A stretch of DNA of 64,000 nt from Marinoscillum furvescens DSM 4134 (GCF_003386095.1 NZ_QREG01000002.1:225255-289254), one strand, 5' to 3'; positions 45,908-56,669 are shown, numbered from the stretch's first letter. The notes: generated by a model not told the origin, from the letters alone. Program-made: numbers and translations.

Positions 45908-48900
45908 TAAGCAGACTCTCGGTACTCTTCTAGTCGCTTTTCATCGAGCAGCACACGTTCTACTTCTTCTCTACTAGGTTTTTCTCCAGTCCAAAACCAT
46001 ACGATAGCCCTCCGAATATCATTGAACAAAAGGATAAACACAGGGAAGAAAAGCAGAATAATAAAAGTACCTATCAATACTCCATACGCTACTGATATGG
46101 CCATCGGAATAAGAAACTGAGCCTGAAAGCTCGTTTCCTTGATGAGCGGGTACAACCCCAATACGGTAGTGAGTGAAGTAAGCATAATTGCGCGAAAACG
46201 GGCAATCCCTGCATTATATGCTGCTTGATAAACGCTTTGCCCTTCTTCTTTGATCAGCGAATTAAACTTGGATAAAAACACCACTGCGTCGTTGATAATC
46301 ACGCCAGAGAGTGCTACCATACCCCAGACGCTGAGTAGCGACACGGGCAGCTCCCTGCCACTGATCCAGGACTCCACGCCGTGCCCAAACATGGCACCAA
46401 ACCAGCCTAATGGTATCATGAGCGTAATCAGCAAGGCCTGGTAAAAGGACCTAAAAGTGATCATCAGGATAAAGAATATCAGCAAAAATGCTCCCCCAAA
46501 ATACAATCCTATCTCCTGTCCGGCACGGGCACTTTCTTTTGATTGCCCCCCATAGTCCACATTTACTGATGGAAACCTCGCCTTGAGTTCGGGTATGATG
46601 GTGTCTTGAATCTTGGAAATGATCGGCGGCACTTCTGCAAATGGGTCATGCAGGTCGGCTTCTACTGTGACAGCTCGTGAAGTGTTGTAATGACGAATAC
46701 CAGACACTCCTCTTTCGATTTGATAGTCCGCCACCTGTGTCAGTGGAAAGGATTTTCCATCTGCTGTTTTGATTTTAATATCCTCCAGCTGACCAATACT
46801 ACTACGATCCTCATCTGGATAACGTACCCACACACGCAGTTCGTCATTGCCTTTCATGAAACGCTGCGCCTCTTCGCCAAAAAAGCCCTGACGCATTTGT
46901 CTGGTAATGTCGTCATGAGTAAGCCCCAGAAAGTACGCCTCTGGTCGTAGATCAAAAAGCATCTCTCTCCTACCAATCGGAACATTATCCTGAATTTCTT
47001 TGAGGTCAGGAATATTTTCCAACTCAGCTTTCAAAAATTCCTTTGCCTGCCGAAGCTCGTCATAGTTTTTTCCCAGTAGCATAACCGATACAGGCTTACC
47101 CCAGCGGTTACCACCCCCAATACTGAACTTATCAGCCTCTGGCACAGGACCTATTTCTTTACGTATACGCCCAATCAAGTCAAACTGATTGATGCCATAT
47201 TTATCCAGTTCCTCGTACATTACATTCACATTCCCGGCATGCGAACCACTCTCTCCATCTCCAGAAAACCCAACATTGGTGAAGGTATAAGTAACAATAT
47301 CCTCATCTGTCTCAAACTCGGATTTCATGTCATCGTTCACTTTCCACACGGCCTCATTGAAGCGCTCCAGGTAGGCTTCCACTTTTTGCTCACGCTCACC
47401 AGGCTTAAACGAAATATTGATATTAAAGCTATTGAAAGGTATCTGTGGAAAGAAAGTGGCTTTGATCTGACCTCCTGCCAACAGCCCAACAATAATGGCA
47501 ATAAACCCAAATAGCATTGCTAAAGAAACTGCTCGGTATTTCATACAAAACTGCAGAGCCTTTCCATAAAGCTGGTACCGTAAGTAATCTATAAAGCCAT
47601 TGATGGCACTGCGAATCTTGAAGCTGCGCGTGTCTTCCTTTTTCACACTCAACACCGACTTGCTGGCAAGGTGGGCCGGCAGGATAAAGAAAGCCTCTAG
47701 TAGAGAAAACGCAAGGCTAAATATCACCACATAGGCCATATCCTTCAAAAACTCAAAGCCGCCAGTGAGGAAAAGTAATGGCAAGAAAGCCACGATGGTA
47801 GTAGTCACTGAGGTGAATACCGCCGGCAAAACTTCCAGGGTGCCCCGGACTGCTGCCTGGATCGGGTTCTTTGACTTCTCAAAGTGAGCATAGATATTCT
47901 CGGCGATAACAATGCCATCATCCACCAAAATACCAATCACCAGAATCATTCCAAACAGGGAAATCATATTGACAGTAAGCCCCACGAACGATCCAAGTAT
48001 AAACATCCCCAGGAAAGAGGCTGGGATCCCCCAAGCCACCCAAATAGACAGACGAATACTCAAAAACAAGCCCAATGAAATCAGCACCAATAGCAACCCA
48101 ACCAGGCCATTGGAGGTAAGCAAGTCCAGACGTTGGTTGAGCATATTGTTAAAATCCCATGTGGTGGTCAGCTGCACCGCACTGTTTTGCTCATTAAATT
48201 TCTCCACATAGGCCGACACTGTTTCCGAGATCTCCGTGAGATCCTCGGTTTCAAGTTTTCGCACTTCCAAAAACACCGCCTGTTCGCCATTTAGCAATGC
48301 CTTGCTTGGTTGGTCTGCAAACTGCTCCTTTATCTCAGCAATATCCCGAAGTAGCAACTTGGTGCCGTCAGCATTACTGCGGACTACTATCTCACCGATC
48401 TGATCAGCTTCGGTCTCTTTTGCTTTAGAGCGAATGAGAATCTCTTCAGTTTTTGATTTTACGGACCCAGCCGAAATGTCTCGGTTGTTGAGCCTCACTG
48501 CGGCCACTACCTCATCAAAACGCAGGTTGTATCGTCGCAGCGTTTCTTCACTCACCTCTATAGAGATTTCCAATGGAGGAAAACCCGAAACATTGACCTG
48601 ACTAATCACACCTGTAGCGAGCAGCTCATCCTCTATACTTTCGGCAAATTCCTTGAGTGTTTTCAAACTCACATCCCCTGTGAGCCCAAGCCATTGCGCT
48701 GTAGATCGCTGACGCTGCTTATAAACGATGGGTTTTTCAGCCCCTGCTGGAAACGACGAAATCCCATCCACTGCATTTTTTACTTCAGTGTAGATCTCAT
48801 CGATATCAAAATTATCCAGTGTAAGTATGGAAATGCTTGCACTGTTTTCCGAAGAAGTAGAATTAATCTCATCAATCCCAGCTGTAGACTTCAGCGCCTC

Positions 48901-49116
48901 CTCTATTTTGGTGGTAACACCCTCCTCCATTTCCTCAGGTGATGCGCCCGGGTAGGCTACAGTTATATTGATCACCCGATCTTTAGAGGTAGGAAAAAAC
49001 GACATCCTGGTATTCAAAAAACTCACGATACCGCCCAGAAGGGTGAGAGCTATCAGAATATTTGCCAGAATAGGGTATTTAACAAAATAGGCTACCAATC
49101 CTTTGATCATACTCAT
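45907..49116 (-). CDS. RND-family efflux transporter, inner-membrane pump subunit
   Basis: This 1,069-residue AcrB/HAE-like pump has 12 membrane helices in two halves, each with a large periplasmic loop. N-terminal IKGLVAYFVKYPILANILIALTLLGG and the FFPTSKDRVINITVAYPGASPEEMEEGVTTKIEEAL porter entry are typical. TM4 carries VIGILVDDGIVIAENI, the essential Asp pair for proton translocation. The second half has LSGVIINDAVVFLSKFN. It expels drugs, detergents or metabolites using the proton gradient. It is the middle gene of the operon, 10 bases after the adaptor gene. The substrate cannot be read from sequence. Confidence 0.95.
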   Translation of the reverse strand: MSMIKGLVAYFVKYPILANILIALTLLGGIVSFLNTRMSFFPTSKDRVINITVAYPGASPEEMEEGVTTKIEEALKSTAGIDEINSTSSENSASISILTLDNFDIDEIYTEVKNAVDGISSFPAGAEKPIVYKQRQRSTAQWLGLTGDVSLKTLKEFAESIEDELLATGVISQVNVSGFPPLEISIEVSEETLRRYNLRFDEVVAAVRLNNRDISAGSVKSKTEEILIRSKAKETEADQIGEIVVRSNADGTKLLLRDIAEIKEQFADQPSKALLNGEQAVFLEVRKLETEDLTEISETVSAYVEKFNEQNSAVQLTTTWDFNNMLNQRLDLLTSNGLVGLLLVLISLGLFLSIRLSIWVAWGIPASFLGMFILGSFVGLTVNMISLFGMILVIGILVDDGIVIAENIYAHFEKSKNPIQAAVRGTLEVLPAVFTSVTTTIVAFLPLLFLTGGFEFLKDMAYVVIFSLAFSLLEAFFILPAHLASKSVLSVKKEDTRSFKIRSAINGFIDYLRYQLYGKALQFCMKYRAVSLAMLFGFIAIIVGLLAGGQIKATFFPQIPFNSFNINISFKPGEREQKVEAYLERFNEAVWKVNDDMKSEFETDEDIVTYTFTNVGFSGDGESGSHAGNVNVMYEELDKYGINQFDLIGRIRKEIGPVPEADKFSIGGGNRWGKPVSVMLLGKNYDELRQAKEFLKAELENIPDLKEIQDNVPIGRREMLFDLRPEAYFLGLTHDDITRQMRQGFFGEEAQRFMKGNDELRVWVRYPDEDRSSIGQLEDIKIKTADGKSFPLTQVADYQIERGVSGIRHYNTSRAVTVEADLHDPFAEVPPIISKIQDTIIPELKARFPSVNVDYGGQSKESARAGQEIGLYFGGAFLLIFFILMITFRSFYQALLITLMIPLGWFGAMFGHGVESWISGRELPVSLLSVWGMVALSGVIINDAVVFLSKFNSLIKEEGQSVYQAAYNAGIARFRAIMLTSLTTVLGLYPLIKETSFQAQFLIPMAISVAYGVLIGTFIILLFFPVFILLFNDIRRAIVWFWTGEKPSREEVERVLLDEKRLEEYRESA

Positions 49117-49126
49117 AGCTTAAATA

Positions 49127-50326
49127 TTAGTTTGATGAAGTATTGGTGGCTCCCAGTGATGTGGGCTTAGCCTCTGATCCACCCATTTCCAGGTTGATAT
49201 CTTTCTGTTCCAGCTTGTGCACCACCATATTATTGTGGGCATTGATCAATGGTTCCACAACCAGATCAGCATTCTCGGGCAAGCCACTTACCACTACACT
49301 TTCCTCCATGGTGCGGTGCACAAACACCTCTTTTATTTTTAGAAGGGTATCTTCTACGACGTATACCTCATTCGCATTGTACACGGCATGCCGGGGTATG
49401 ATCATTCCCTGCTCTACTTTCCTTGCAGGAATGGCCGCCTGGATAAACTGTCCATCATATATTTTTTCTTTGCCCGGCTGGATAGAAACAAAAACATCTA
49501 TAGACTGTGTGTTCTGATTGACTACATCACTGATTCGAGTCACTTCGCCGGCCCACCGCTGCTGAGTCTCCGCCGAATAGAGCTCCACAGAGGTGCCCAT
49601 TTGCACCCATGGAATATCTTTGCTTTCTACAGCTACACGCAGCTCATGGCGACCTGTTCTAATAATGGTTCCTATACTCGTACCAGGATTGACAAAAGCC
49701 CCCGACTCCTGATTCACTGCGGTGATACTCCCGTCAAATGGCGCATAATAGCGATACTTGGTGAGGCGCTCCTCAGCACTTTTGATGGTATAAAAAGTAG
49801 AGTAAATCCCCTGAGTAGCTAAAAAGGTCTTTTCCTTATCAGTTTTGGCTTCTGGCAATTCGGGCAAATCACTGTCCACCGTTACCGCTTTAAAATAAGC
49901 ATCCCATTGTGAATAGCTATTTGGATGATCTATCTTCAAGTCGGGCAAAATAGCCGCCAGATCACGTAAAAAGTTGCTTTTTTGAGATTTCAACGTCAGA
50001 GCAGCTTCCTTATCATCGATATAAAAGAGTAAGGCCCCTTTTCTGAATCGTTGCCCCTCTTTGAGTCTCACAGAGCCCTCATACATACGGCCAGATACTT
50101 CTGAAATTAAGTCGATGGACTGAGCAGTTTCTACTCGCCCAAAAGCGGTAATGTAGGTCTGAATGTCTTCGTACGTCACTGATGTAGTGCTTACGAATTT
50201 CTTTACTAGCTTAGGTTTCTTGGTTTCCGGAGCTTCCTTTTGTCCGGCAAAAAATACTGACATGCCTATGGCGCTGGCAAAAATTACCGCCCCTACTGCC
50301 AATATCAACCACTGTCTTTTCTGCAT
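49127..50326 (-). CDS. RND efflux periplasmic adaptor (membrane-fusion protein)
   Basis: From the ATG at 50326 this 399-residue protein has an N-terminal anchor (MQKRQWLILAVGAVIFASAIGMSVFFA). A lipoyl half-motif and hairpin follow (ITAFGRVETAQSIDLISEVSGRMYEGSVRLKEGQRFRKGALLFYIDDKEA), then TKYRYYAPFDGSITAVNQESGAFVNPGTSIGTII and a beta-barrel with VFVSIQPGKEKIYDGQFIQAAIP. This is the HlyD/AcrA layout linking pump and TolC channel. A start at 50428 would add 34 residues without a signal and is rejected. It is the promoter-proximal gene of the efflux operon. Confidence 0.93.
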   Translation of the reverse strand: MQKRQWLILAVGAVIFASAIGMSVFFAGQKEAPETKKPKLVKKFVSTTSVTYEDIQTYITAFGRVETAQSIDLISEVSGRMYEGSVRLKEGQRFRKGALLFYIDDKEAALTLKSQKSNFLRDLAAILPDLKIDHPNSYSQWDAYFKAVTVDSDLPELPEAKTDKEKTFLATQGIYSTFYTIKSAEERLTKYRYYAPFDGSITAVNQESGAFVNPGTSIGTIIRTGRHELRVAVESKDIPWVQMGTSVELYSAETQQRWAGEVTRISDVVNQNTQSIDVFVSIQPGKEKIYDGQFIQAAIPARKVEQGMIIPRHAVYNANEVYVVEDTLLKIKEVFVHRTMEESVVVSGLPENADLVVEPLINAHNNMVVHKLEQKDINLEMGGSEAKPTSLGATNTSSN

Positions 50327-50511
50327 AAATAGGTGATTACTAAATCTGAATGAATTCTTATGGTTTAAAGGAATTGCCCTCCTTTTGTTGCACTGCCGCG
50401 AACTTACTTGACAAGCGGACGAAAACACCGATCAAGCAATTCTTTTAAGTGATAAAAGGTAGCTTTTCAAGGGTACCAAATCGCCCGCCACACCGTATCC
50501 AGAATAAAAGT

Positions 50512-50543
50512 TTTGTGTACTGATGGGCCTTTATATAGCTTTA
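50512..50543 (+). promoter_or_regulatory. Candidate promoter of the BNR-repeat protein gene
   Basis: TTTG at 50512-50515, a 20-base spacer and TAGCTTTA at 50536-50543 are close to TTTG-N19-TAnnTTTG. Transcription would start about 17 bases before the ATG at 50568. Confidence 0.5.
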
Positions 50544-50567
50544 AAAACAACTTAACTCAAACACCCT

Positions 50568-53500
50568 ATGAATTTGCGGTTTATCCTACTGGCATGTCTT
50601 TCTCTTACCATCCTTGCAAACTCCTCGGCCCAGCGCTCAAAAAAACAGTCAGCCGATACCGGCTATAAGCAGAGCTTTTTAGACGGCATCAAATGGCGAC
50701 ACGTAGGGCCATTTCGCGGAGGACGCTCCGCAGCAGTCACAGGCGTACCAGATCAGCCCAATCTGTACTATTTTGGTGCTACTGGCGGTGGAATCTGGAA
50801 AACTACAGACGCTGGCAACACCTGGAGTAATATTTCCGATGGCTACTTTGGAGGCTCCATTGGGGCCATAGCTGTGAGTGATTGGGACCCAAACGTGATC
50901 TATGTAGGTGGCGGTGAAAAAACAGTCAGAGGAAATGTATCCTTCGGATATGGCCTTTGGAAATCTCTGGACGCAGGAAAAAGCTGGAAACCTGCCGGAC
51001 TGCCCAAATCCCGCCACATTTCAAGGATTCGCATACACCCCAAAAATCCCAACATAGTCTATGCTGCTGTGATGGGTGACCTGTACCAACCTACATCCGA
51101 GCGAGGTGTCTATAAATCTACCGACGGGGGAAATACCTGGAATAAAGTGCTTTTTGCCAACCAACATGCCGGTGCTGTAGACCTTTGTATGGACCCTACA
51201 AACCCACGCGTCTTGTATGCCACCACCTGGAGAATTCGTCGAACGCCATATAGCCTGGAAAGCGGAGGTGAAGGCTCCGCCCTCTGGAAGAGCACAGATG
51301 CAGGCGAAACCTGGACCAATATCTCTACAAACAAAGGACTCCCTGAAGGGATCTGGGGAATAGCTGGTGTGGCAGTCTCTCCCCTAAATGCCGAGCGTGT
51401 GTGGGCTATCATAGAAAATGAAAACGGAGGAGTATACCGATCTGAAGACGGGGGAGCTACCTGGAAGCTCACCAATTCTAGTCGGGCATTGCGCCAAAGA
51501 GCCTGGTATTACACACGTATATATGCTGACACCCAGGATGAAGACAAGGTGTATGTACTCAATGTGGACTATCACGTAAGTAAAGATGGAGGAGAAACTT
51601 TTGAATCTGCCAGAGCACCACATGGTGACCACCACGACCTATGGATAGCTCCTGAGAATTCTAACCGAATGATCATTGGTGACGATGGTGGTGCTCAGGT
51701 GAGCTTTGATGCCGGCGCCAACTGGAGCACCTACCACAATCAACCTACGACACAGATCTATAGGGTGACTACAGACAATGCATTCCCATATCGCATATAT
51801 GGTGCCCAACAAGACAACTCCACACTGCGAATAGCCCACCGCACAGATGGAACTTTTATCGGAGAACGAGATTGGGAACCTACTGCTGGTGGCGAAAGCG
51901 CCCACCTCGCCGTGGACCCTACAGACAATGACATTGTCTATGGCGGTAGCTACGATGGCTTTCTGACACGCTACAACCACCGCACCAAAGAAATACGCGC
52001 TATCAATGTATGGCCAGACAACCCAATGGGCTGGGGTGCTGAAGGCATGAAATACCGATTCCAATGGAATTTCCCGATTTTCTTTTCCAAACACGACCCA
52101 AAGAAACTCTATACAGCATCTAACCACCTGCATGTCACCTACAACGAAGGACAATCATGGGAGGTGATCAGCCCGGACCTTACGCGAAATGACCCATCCA
52201 GGTTGGGGCCTTCAGGTGGTCCAATCACCAAAGACAATACTTCAGTGGAATACTACTGCACCATCTTTGCGGCCGTAGAGTCGCTACACGAACCAGAGGT
52301 GATCTACACAGGATCAGATGACGGCCTGGTACACATTACCCGGGATGGTGGCAAAAACTGGACAAACATCACACCAACCGACCTTCCAGAATGGACCATG
52401 ATCAATTCATTGGAAGTAGATCCTCACCGAAAAGGCGGCATCTACCTGGCTGGCACCCGATACAAACTTGGGGACTATTCTCCGATCTTGTTTAAGTCCT
52501 ACGACTATGGTGAAACATGGCAAAAAATCACAAAAGGAATCCCCGAAGAGCATTTTACGCGTGTACTTCGCGCTGACCCTGAGCGTAAGGACTTATTATA
52601 TGCAGGAACAGAATCTGGCATGTACATATCATTTGATGGAGGCAGCTCATGGTCGGCCTTTCAGCAAAACCTGCCAGTAGTGCCTATCACTGATTTGGCC
52701 CTAAAAAACAACAACCTCATAGCCTCCACTCAGGGCCGTGGATTCTGGCTGATTGATGACCTTACACCTTTGCATCACCTAAATGCACAAGTCAACGAAT
52801 CAACCGCATTTCTCTTTAAATCAATGGACACTTACCGCCTCGGTGGTGGAGGTGGCAAAACTTCACTCACAGCAGGTACCAACCACCCTGGTGGTGCATT
52901 GGTGCACTTTTACCTAAAAGATACGACAGGTAAAGACACCGTTCGTCTCACATTTCGCAAAGGAACAGACGTAATTAAGGTCTTTAGCTCGGCTCCGAAC
53001 AAAGACCAACAGGAAGAAAGCCTACCCATCTCTCCTGGGTTCAACACTTTCCAGTGGGACATGCGCTATGCGGATGCCAAAACTTTTGACGGCATGATCC
53101 TGTGGTGGGCAACCACTAAGGGTCCCGTAGCTCCTCCCGGAAACTATGAAGTGGAACTCGCTGTGGGCAACTCTATCCAAACCCAGCAGCTGAAGTTGAT
53201 GAAAGATCCACGAAACAGCTCATCAGTGGAAGACCTGAAGGCACAGTTTGATTTTTTGATATGCGTACGAGACAAACTCTCTGAAACGCACCAGGCCATC
53301 CAAAATATCCGATCGGTACGCGATCGGATAGCGGCAGTAAAAACAGCCCTAAACTCCCAAGAGCATCAGGCGCTGATTGCTCAGGCTGACAGCCTCAGCG
53401 AGCAACTGACGAACATAGAAAAAGCACTTTACCAGACCAAAAATGAGAGCAGACAAGATCCATTGAATTTCCCCATCCGACTCAACAACAAGCTAGGCCA

Positions 53501-53687
53501 CCTGGCCTCCCTTACTGCAATGGGAGACTACCCTCCTACAGAGCAGGCTATACAATTTTACCAGGAAGTCAGAGCCAGAATAGACGAAGAATTAGGTAAA
53601 CTGGACCTTCTGATGAAAAATGATGTAGTGACACTAAATGAAGCCATCATTGCCAATAAAATTCAACTCATCAGCACCGACGAATAA
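50568..53687 (+). CDS. Secreted BNR/sortilin-like beta-propeller protein
   Basis: This 1,039-residue protein has a signal peptide (MNLRFILLACLSLTILANSSAQ). The first 700 residues are a tandem beta-propeller with repeated Asp-box/BNR motifs of the type S-x-D-x-G-x-T-W (KTTDAGNTWSN, KSLDAGKSWKP, KSTDGGNTWNK, KSTDAGETWTN, RSEDGGATWKL, ITRDGGKNWTN, KSYDYGETWQK, ISFDGGSSWSA). Then come an FGM-like segment with FQWDMRYADAKTFDGM and PGNYEVELAVGNS, and a C-terminal helical part. Bacteroidota homologues are annotated as glycosyl-hydrolase-like VPS10/sortilin proteins, often without proven activity. There is no T9SS C-terminal domain, so a periplasmic location is likely. Confidence 0.88.
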   Translation: MNLRFILLACLSLTILANSSAQRSKKQSADTGYKQSFLDGIKWRHVGPFRGGRSAAVTGVPDQPNLYYFGATGGGIWKTTDAGNTWSNISDGYFGGSIGAIAVSDWDPNVIYVGGGEKTVRGNVSFGYGLWKSLDAGKSWKPAGLPKSRHISRIRIHPKNPNIVYAAVMGDLYQPTSERGVYKSTDGGNTWNKVLFANQHAGAVDLCMDPTNPRVLYATTWRIRRTPYSLESGGEGSALWKSTDAGETWTNISTNKGLPEGIWGIAGVAVSPLNAERVWAIIENENGGVYRSEDGGATWKLTNSSRALRQRAWYYTRIYADTQDEDKVYVLNVDYHVSKDGGETFESARAPHGDHHDLWIAPENSNRMIIGDDGGAQVSFDAGANWSTYHNQPTTQIYRVTTDNAFPYRIYGAQQDNSTLRIAHRTDGTFIGERDWEPTAGGESAHLAVDPTDNDIVYGGSYDGFLTRYNHRTKEIRAINVWPDNPMGWGAEGMKYRFQWNFPIFFSKHDPKKLYTASNHLHVTYNEGQSWEVISPDLTRNDPSRLGPSGGPITKDNTSVEYYCTIFAAVESLHEPEVIYTGSDDGLVHITRDGGKNWTNITPTDLPEWTMINSLEVDPHRKGGIYLAGTRYKLGDYSPILFKSYDYGETWQKITKGIPEEHFTRVLRADPERKDLLYAGTESGMYISFDGGSSWSAFQQNLPVVPITDLALKNNNLIASTQGRGFWLIDDLTPLHHLNAQVNESTAFLFKSMDTYRLGGGGGKTSLTAGTNHPGGALVHFYLKDTTGKDTVRLTFRKGTDVIKVFSSAPNKDQQEESLPISPGFNTFQWDMRYADAKTFDGMILWWATTKGPVAPPGNYEVELAVGNSIQTQQLKLMKDPRNSSSVEDLKAQFDFLICVRDKLSETHQAIQNIRSVRDRIAAVKTALNSQEHQALIAQADSLSEQLTNIEKALYQTKNESRQDPLNFPIRLNNKLGHLASLTAMGDYPPTEQAIQFYQEVRARIDEELGKLDLLMKNDVVTLNEAIIANKIQLISTDE

Positions 53688-53728
53688 GTCAAATTGAGCA
53701 TATTTGCGACCTCATCAATGCTCGAATC

Positions 53729-54928
53729 ATGTACAATGTAGTCGTAATAGGTGGTGGAATCGTAGGGCTTGCTTCTGCTTTGAAAATCAAAGAAAGCAAC
53801 CCTAAACTTCGTGTGGCAGTGGTGGAAAAAGAAAAAGACCTGGCCATGCACCAAACCGGTCACAATAGCGGTGTGATCCACTCAGGGCTGTACTACAAAC
53901 CTGGAAGCCTCAAAGCCAAAAACTGTGTGGACGGGTACAATAAGCTGATACAGTTTTGTGAAGAAGAAGAAATCAAATTCGAGCTGTGTGGAAAAATAGT
54001 GGTCGCCACTCGTGAAGAACAGCTACCCACGCTAAACATGCTTTATGATCGTGGACAACACAACGGGCTCACTGGCCTGAAAAAGCTGGTGCGTGACGAA
54101 CTGAAAGAATATGAACCCTATGCAAATGGAGTTCAGGGGATTTTTGTACCACAGACGGGCATCATAGACTACAAAGAGGTAGCGTACAAATACGCCGAGA
54201 AAATACGCCATTTCGGAGGCGACATTTTCCCAGACAACAAAGTACTCGACATCACGGAAAACAAGGGTTTCATACAGGTCACCACCAAGCATCAGACACT
54301 CACTACCCGGCTGGTGGTCAACTGCACCGGATTGTTTTCTGACCAAATAGCCAAACTCACCGGTGTACCCGTCAACTACCGAATCATCCCCTTTAGAGGT
54401 GAATATTACAAAATCAAAGAACAAAAAGAGCACCTGGTCAAAAACCTCATCTATCCGGTACCTGACCCCAACTTCCCCTTCCTGGGCGTTCATTTTACAC
54501 GCATGATAGGCGGTGGCATAGAGGCTGGCCCAAACGCCGTACTAGCCTACAAAAGAGAAGGGTATACCAAATCAGACATCAGCCTCAAAGATCTGGCTGG
54601 GAGTTTAGGATGGAAAGGGTTTAGAAAAGTCGCTGGAAAATATTGGAAAACTGGCCTGGGAGAGTTTTATCGCTCATACTCTAAAAGTGCATTTACCAAA
54701 GCTCTGCAGGAGCTGCTACCAGATATTCAAAAAAATGACCTGGAGCCAGGTGGGTCTGGAGTGAGAGCTCAGGCATGCGACAAAGACGGGGGACTCATAG
54801 ATGACTTCTTGATACTGGAAAGCGAAAAAGTGATCAATGTAGGAAATGCTCCTTCACCAGCGGCCACTTCTTCGCTAGCTATTGGTGAGCACGTTGCCAA
54901 TCTTGCCTTGAAAAGATTCTCAAATTAA
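53729..54928 (+). CDS. lhgO: L-2-hydroxyglutarate oxidase
   Basis: This 399-residue FAD-dependent enzyme oxidises L-2-hydroxyglutarate to 2-oxoglutarate. The N-terminal Rossmann motif is VVIGGGIVGLASAL, followed by VVEKEKDLAMHQTGHNSGVIHSGLYYKPGSLKAKNCVDG, a segment diagnostic of LhgO/L2HGDH. Further motifs are PQTGIIDYKEVA, VNCTGLFSDQIA, FRGEYYKI and the C-terminal EPGGSGVRAQACDKDGGLIDDFLI...NVGNAPSPAATSSLAIG, which closes the FAD site. It is 41 bases after the BNR gene on the same strand. Length matches the family. Confidence 0.94.
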   Translation: MYNVVVIGGGIVGLASALKIKESNPKLRVAVVEKEKDLAMHQTGHNSGVIHSGLYYKPGSLKAKNCVDGYNKLIQFCEEEEIKFELCGKIVVATREEQLPTLNMLYDRGQHNGLTGLKKLVRDELKEYEPYANGVQGIFVPQTGIIDYKEVAYKYAEKIRHFGGDIFPDNKVLDITENKGFIQVTTKHQTLTTRLVVNCTGLFSDQIAKLTGVPVNYRIIPFRGEYYKIKEQKEHLVKNLIYPVPDPNFPFLGVHFTRMIGGGIEAGPNAVLAYKREGYTKSDISLKDLAGSLGWKGFRKVAGKYWKTGLGEFYRSYSKSAFTKALQELLPDIQKNDLEPGGSGVRAQACDKDGGLIDDFLILESEKVINVGNAPSPAATSSLAIGEHVANLALKRFSN

Positions 54929-55021
54929 TCCCACAAAAGTCATGATGGTGCCAATCACATCATGAAATAGTTGTTTCTAAAAACCAACTACTGCTGTCAG
55001 TTCGTTTATAACCATGAAACG

Positions 55022-55531
55022 ATGAAGCGTATGAAGAACTTAAAAACAATAGCACTTGGATATACTATGTTGTTGGCTTTCTCGGCCTGTGCACAGCAAC
55101 CTAAAGAAGCACAGACAGAGAATGATAGTATAGGAAAAATCGAAAAAACGGAATCCGAGTGGAAGGCCGAGCTCACTGACATGCAATATTATGTGCTGCG
55201 CGAGCAGGGAACTGAGCGTGCCTTTACCGGTGAGCTATGGAACAATAAAAAAACCGGCACCTATTCTTGTGCTGGATGTGGACTACCTCTTTTCAAATCA
55301 GAAACCAAATTTCGATCTGGCACAGGTTGGCCCAGTTTTTACCAACCGATCAACACTACCAATGTAGGCACGGAATCCGACAGAAGTCTTGGCATGGTAC
55401 GTACGGAAGTGCACTGTGAGCGTTGTGACGGACACCTTGGACATGTTTTCCCCGATGGCCCTGAACCAACCGGACTTAGATATTGCATCAATTCGGCAGC
55501 ACTAAAATTTGTTCCAGAAGCCAAAGACTAA
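55022..55531 (+). CDS. msrB: Peptide-methionine (R)-S-oxide reductase, lipoprotein form
   Basis: Starting at 55022 (or the ATG at 55031) the 169-residue protein has a lipoprotein signal ending in LLAFSAC with Cys23, so this MsrB repairs oxidised methionine in the envelope. The zinc site is Cys83/Cys86 (CAGC) and Cys132/Cys135 (CERC). The catalytic Cys155 lies in [23 protein letters not shown] and [18 protein letters not shown] are further family signatures. A start at 54971 would add 17 residues ahead of the signal and is rejected. Its 3' end overlaps the convergent hydrolase gene by 4 bases. Confidence 0.94.
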   Translation: MKRMKNLKTIALGYTMLLAFSACAQQPKEAQTENDSIGKIEKTESEWKAELTDMQYYVLREQGTERAFTGELWNNKKTGTYSCAGCGLPLFKSETKFRSGTGWPSFYQPINTTNVGTESDRSLGMVRTEVHCERCDGHLGHVFPDGPEPTGLRYCINSAALKFVPEAKD

Positions 55532-56490
55532 AGCGCTAGCACCTCTTTAATAAAACGAAGCGCCCTCAGCTCCATATAGCTGTAAGGCTTGCGCCATATC
55601 GAAAACCCGGCATGTCCTCCATACTTGGGTATCTCCAGGTGAAACAAATCACTGGCTTGTGCAAAAGCCTTAGGATAACATGCCTGTCCCAGCATAGGAT
55701 CATTGGCTGCATTCACTACCAGCACAGGCACATCTAAGCCTTCAAAGTACCGGTCACATGTAGCCTCACGAAAAAAATGATCCTTATCGGCAAATCCATG
55801 CAGTGGTGCTGTATACCGATCATGAAACGCATCAAAGTCTGGCAATTCATCTACTCCAGAAGCATCTACTTCCTCAAACCGCTCAGCTTTCAGCTTTATT
55901 TTCTCTATTAGTTTTTTCAGAAAGCGCTGCTCATACATGCGATTCCCTCTAGCCTGCAGTTGCACAGCACTATCTCTAAGGTTACAAGGCACCGAAAAGG
56001 TGACTGCACCCTTCAACCGGTGATCTCTCGGAGCTTCGCCCAGATACTTCAAACTCATACTCCCTCCCATGGAATACCCCGCGAGCACTACGTGCTGATA
56101 GCCATTCCCCAGCACATGCTGCACTACACGATGCAAATCTGGTGTATCACCATGGTGATAAAACCTGGGTAGCCGATTCATTTCTCCACTGCAACTTCTG
56201 CAGTTCCATGCCAGCACATCCCATCCCTGTGCTTTAAAAAAATGAGCCGTTCGCTTTACATAGAATCGTTGACTATCACCTTCCAGGCCATGGGTGATGA
56301 TCATACATTTATGACTACCTCCCCGTATCCAATCGAGATCCAAAAAATCACCATCCTCCAACTCCAAACGCTCTCGGGAGTAAAAGTCTCCTTTTACTTT
56401 AAAAAACATGCTTGGAATCACGGTTTCCCAATGGGCGTTTAGCATATAGCGCGGCGGACGTTTATAGTCAGAGATGTGTTCTAGTGGCAT
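55528..56490 (-). CDS. YheT-family alpha/beta hydrolase
   Basis: This 320-residue protein opens with [18 protein letters not shown], typical of the YheT/ABHD1-3 esterase group. The oxyanion region is [17 protein letters not shown], and the nucleophile elbow [14 protein letters not shown] carries the catalytic Ser. Later [13 protein letters not shown] supplies a candidate Asp and [10 protein letters not shown] the His, completing the triad. There is no signal peptide. Members hydrolyse small esters or lipids in the cytoplasm; the natural substrate is not known. It is convergent with msrB, sharing CTAA as overlapping stops, and divergent from the TonB receptor. Confidence 0.93.
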   Translation of the reverse strand: MPLEHISDYKRPPRYMLNAHWETVIPSMFFKVKGDFYSRERLELEDGDFLDLDWIRGGSHKCMIITHGLEGDSQRFYVKRTAHFFKAQGWDVLAWNCRSCSGEMNRLPRFYHHGDTPDLHRVVQHVLGNGYQHVVLAGYSMGGSMSLKYLGEAPRDHRLKGAVTFSVPCNLRDSAVQLQARGNRMYEQRFLKKLIEKIKLKAERFEEVDASGVDELPDFDAFHDRYTAPLHGFADKDHFFREATCDRYFEGLDVPVLVVNAANDPMLGQACYPKAFAQASDLFHLEIPKYGGHAGFSIWRKPYSYMELRALRFIKEVLAL

Positions 56491-56615
56491 AATTCAGTCG
56501 TATATCTTTTCTAAATGTGGCAATGTAGGACCAAATGTAAATTTACCCCTCTTATAAACCACTAACTGACAATCATCTTTACACGGCATCACTGGCAAAT
56601 ACTTGAAGCTTTATT

Positions 56616-56623
56616 TAGTTTCG
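56616..56623 (+). promoter_or_regulatory. Possible -7 element of the TonB-receptor gene
   Basis: TAGTTTCG has one mismatch to TAnnTTTG and would give a leader of about 40 bases before the TTG start. The -33 region lacks a clear TTTG. No Fur-box-like palindrome is evident. Confidence 0.3.
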
Positions 56624-56669
56624 CCAGGTCGTATCGGCAGGGTTTTTGCGGAACCGAAAAGAAATTTAA

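Noticed and set aside
51639-52154. 171-residue minus-strand open frame inside the BNR protein gene
   Set aside because: It is antisense to repeated Asp-box coding sequence, has no recognisable domain or spacing to neighbours, and the plus frame has a signal peptide and full repeats.
54941-54964. CATGATG/CATCATG inverted repeat before msrB
   Set aside because: It has seven-base arms with a 10-base loop, no T-run and no second copy. It is too weak to call a terminator or operator.
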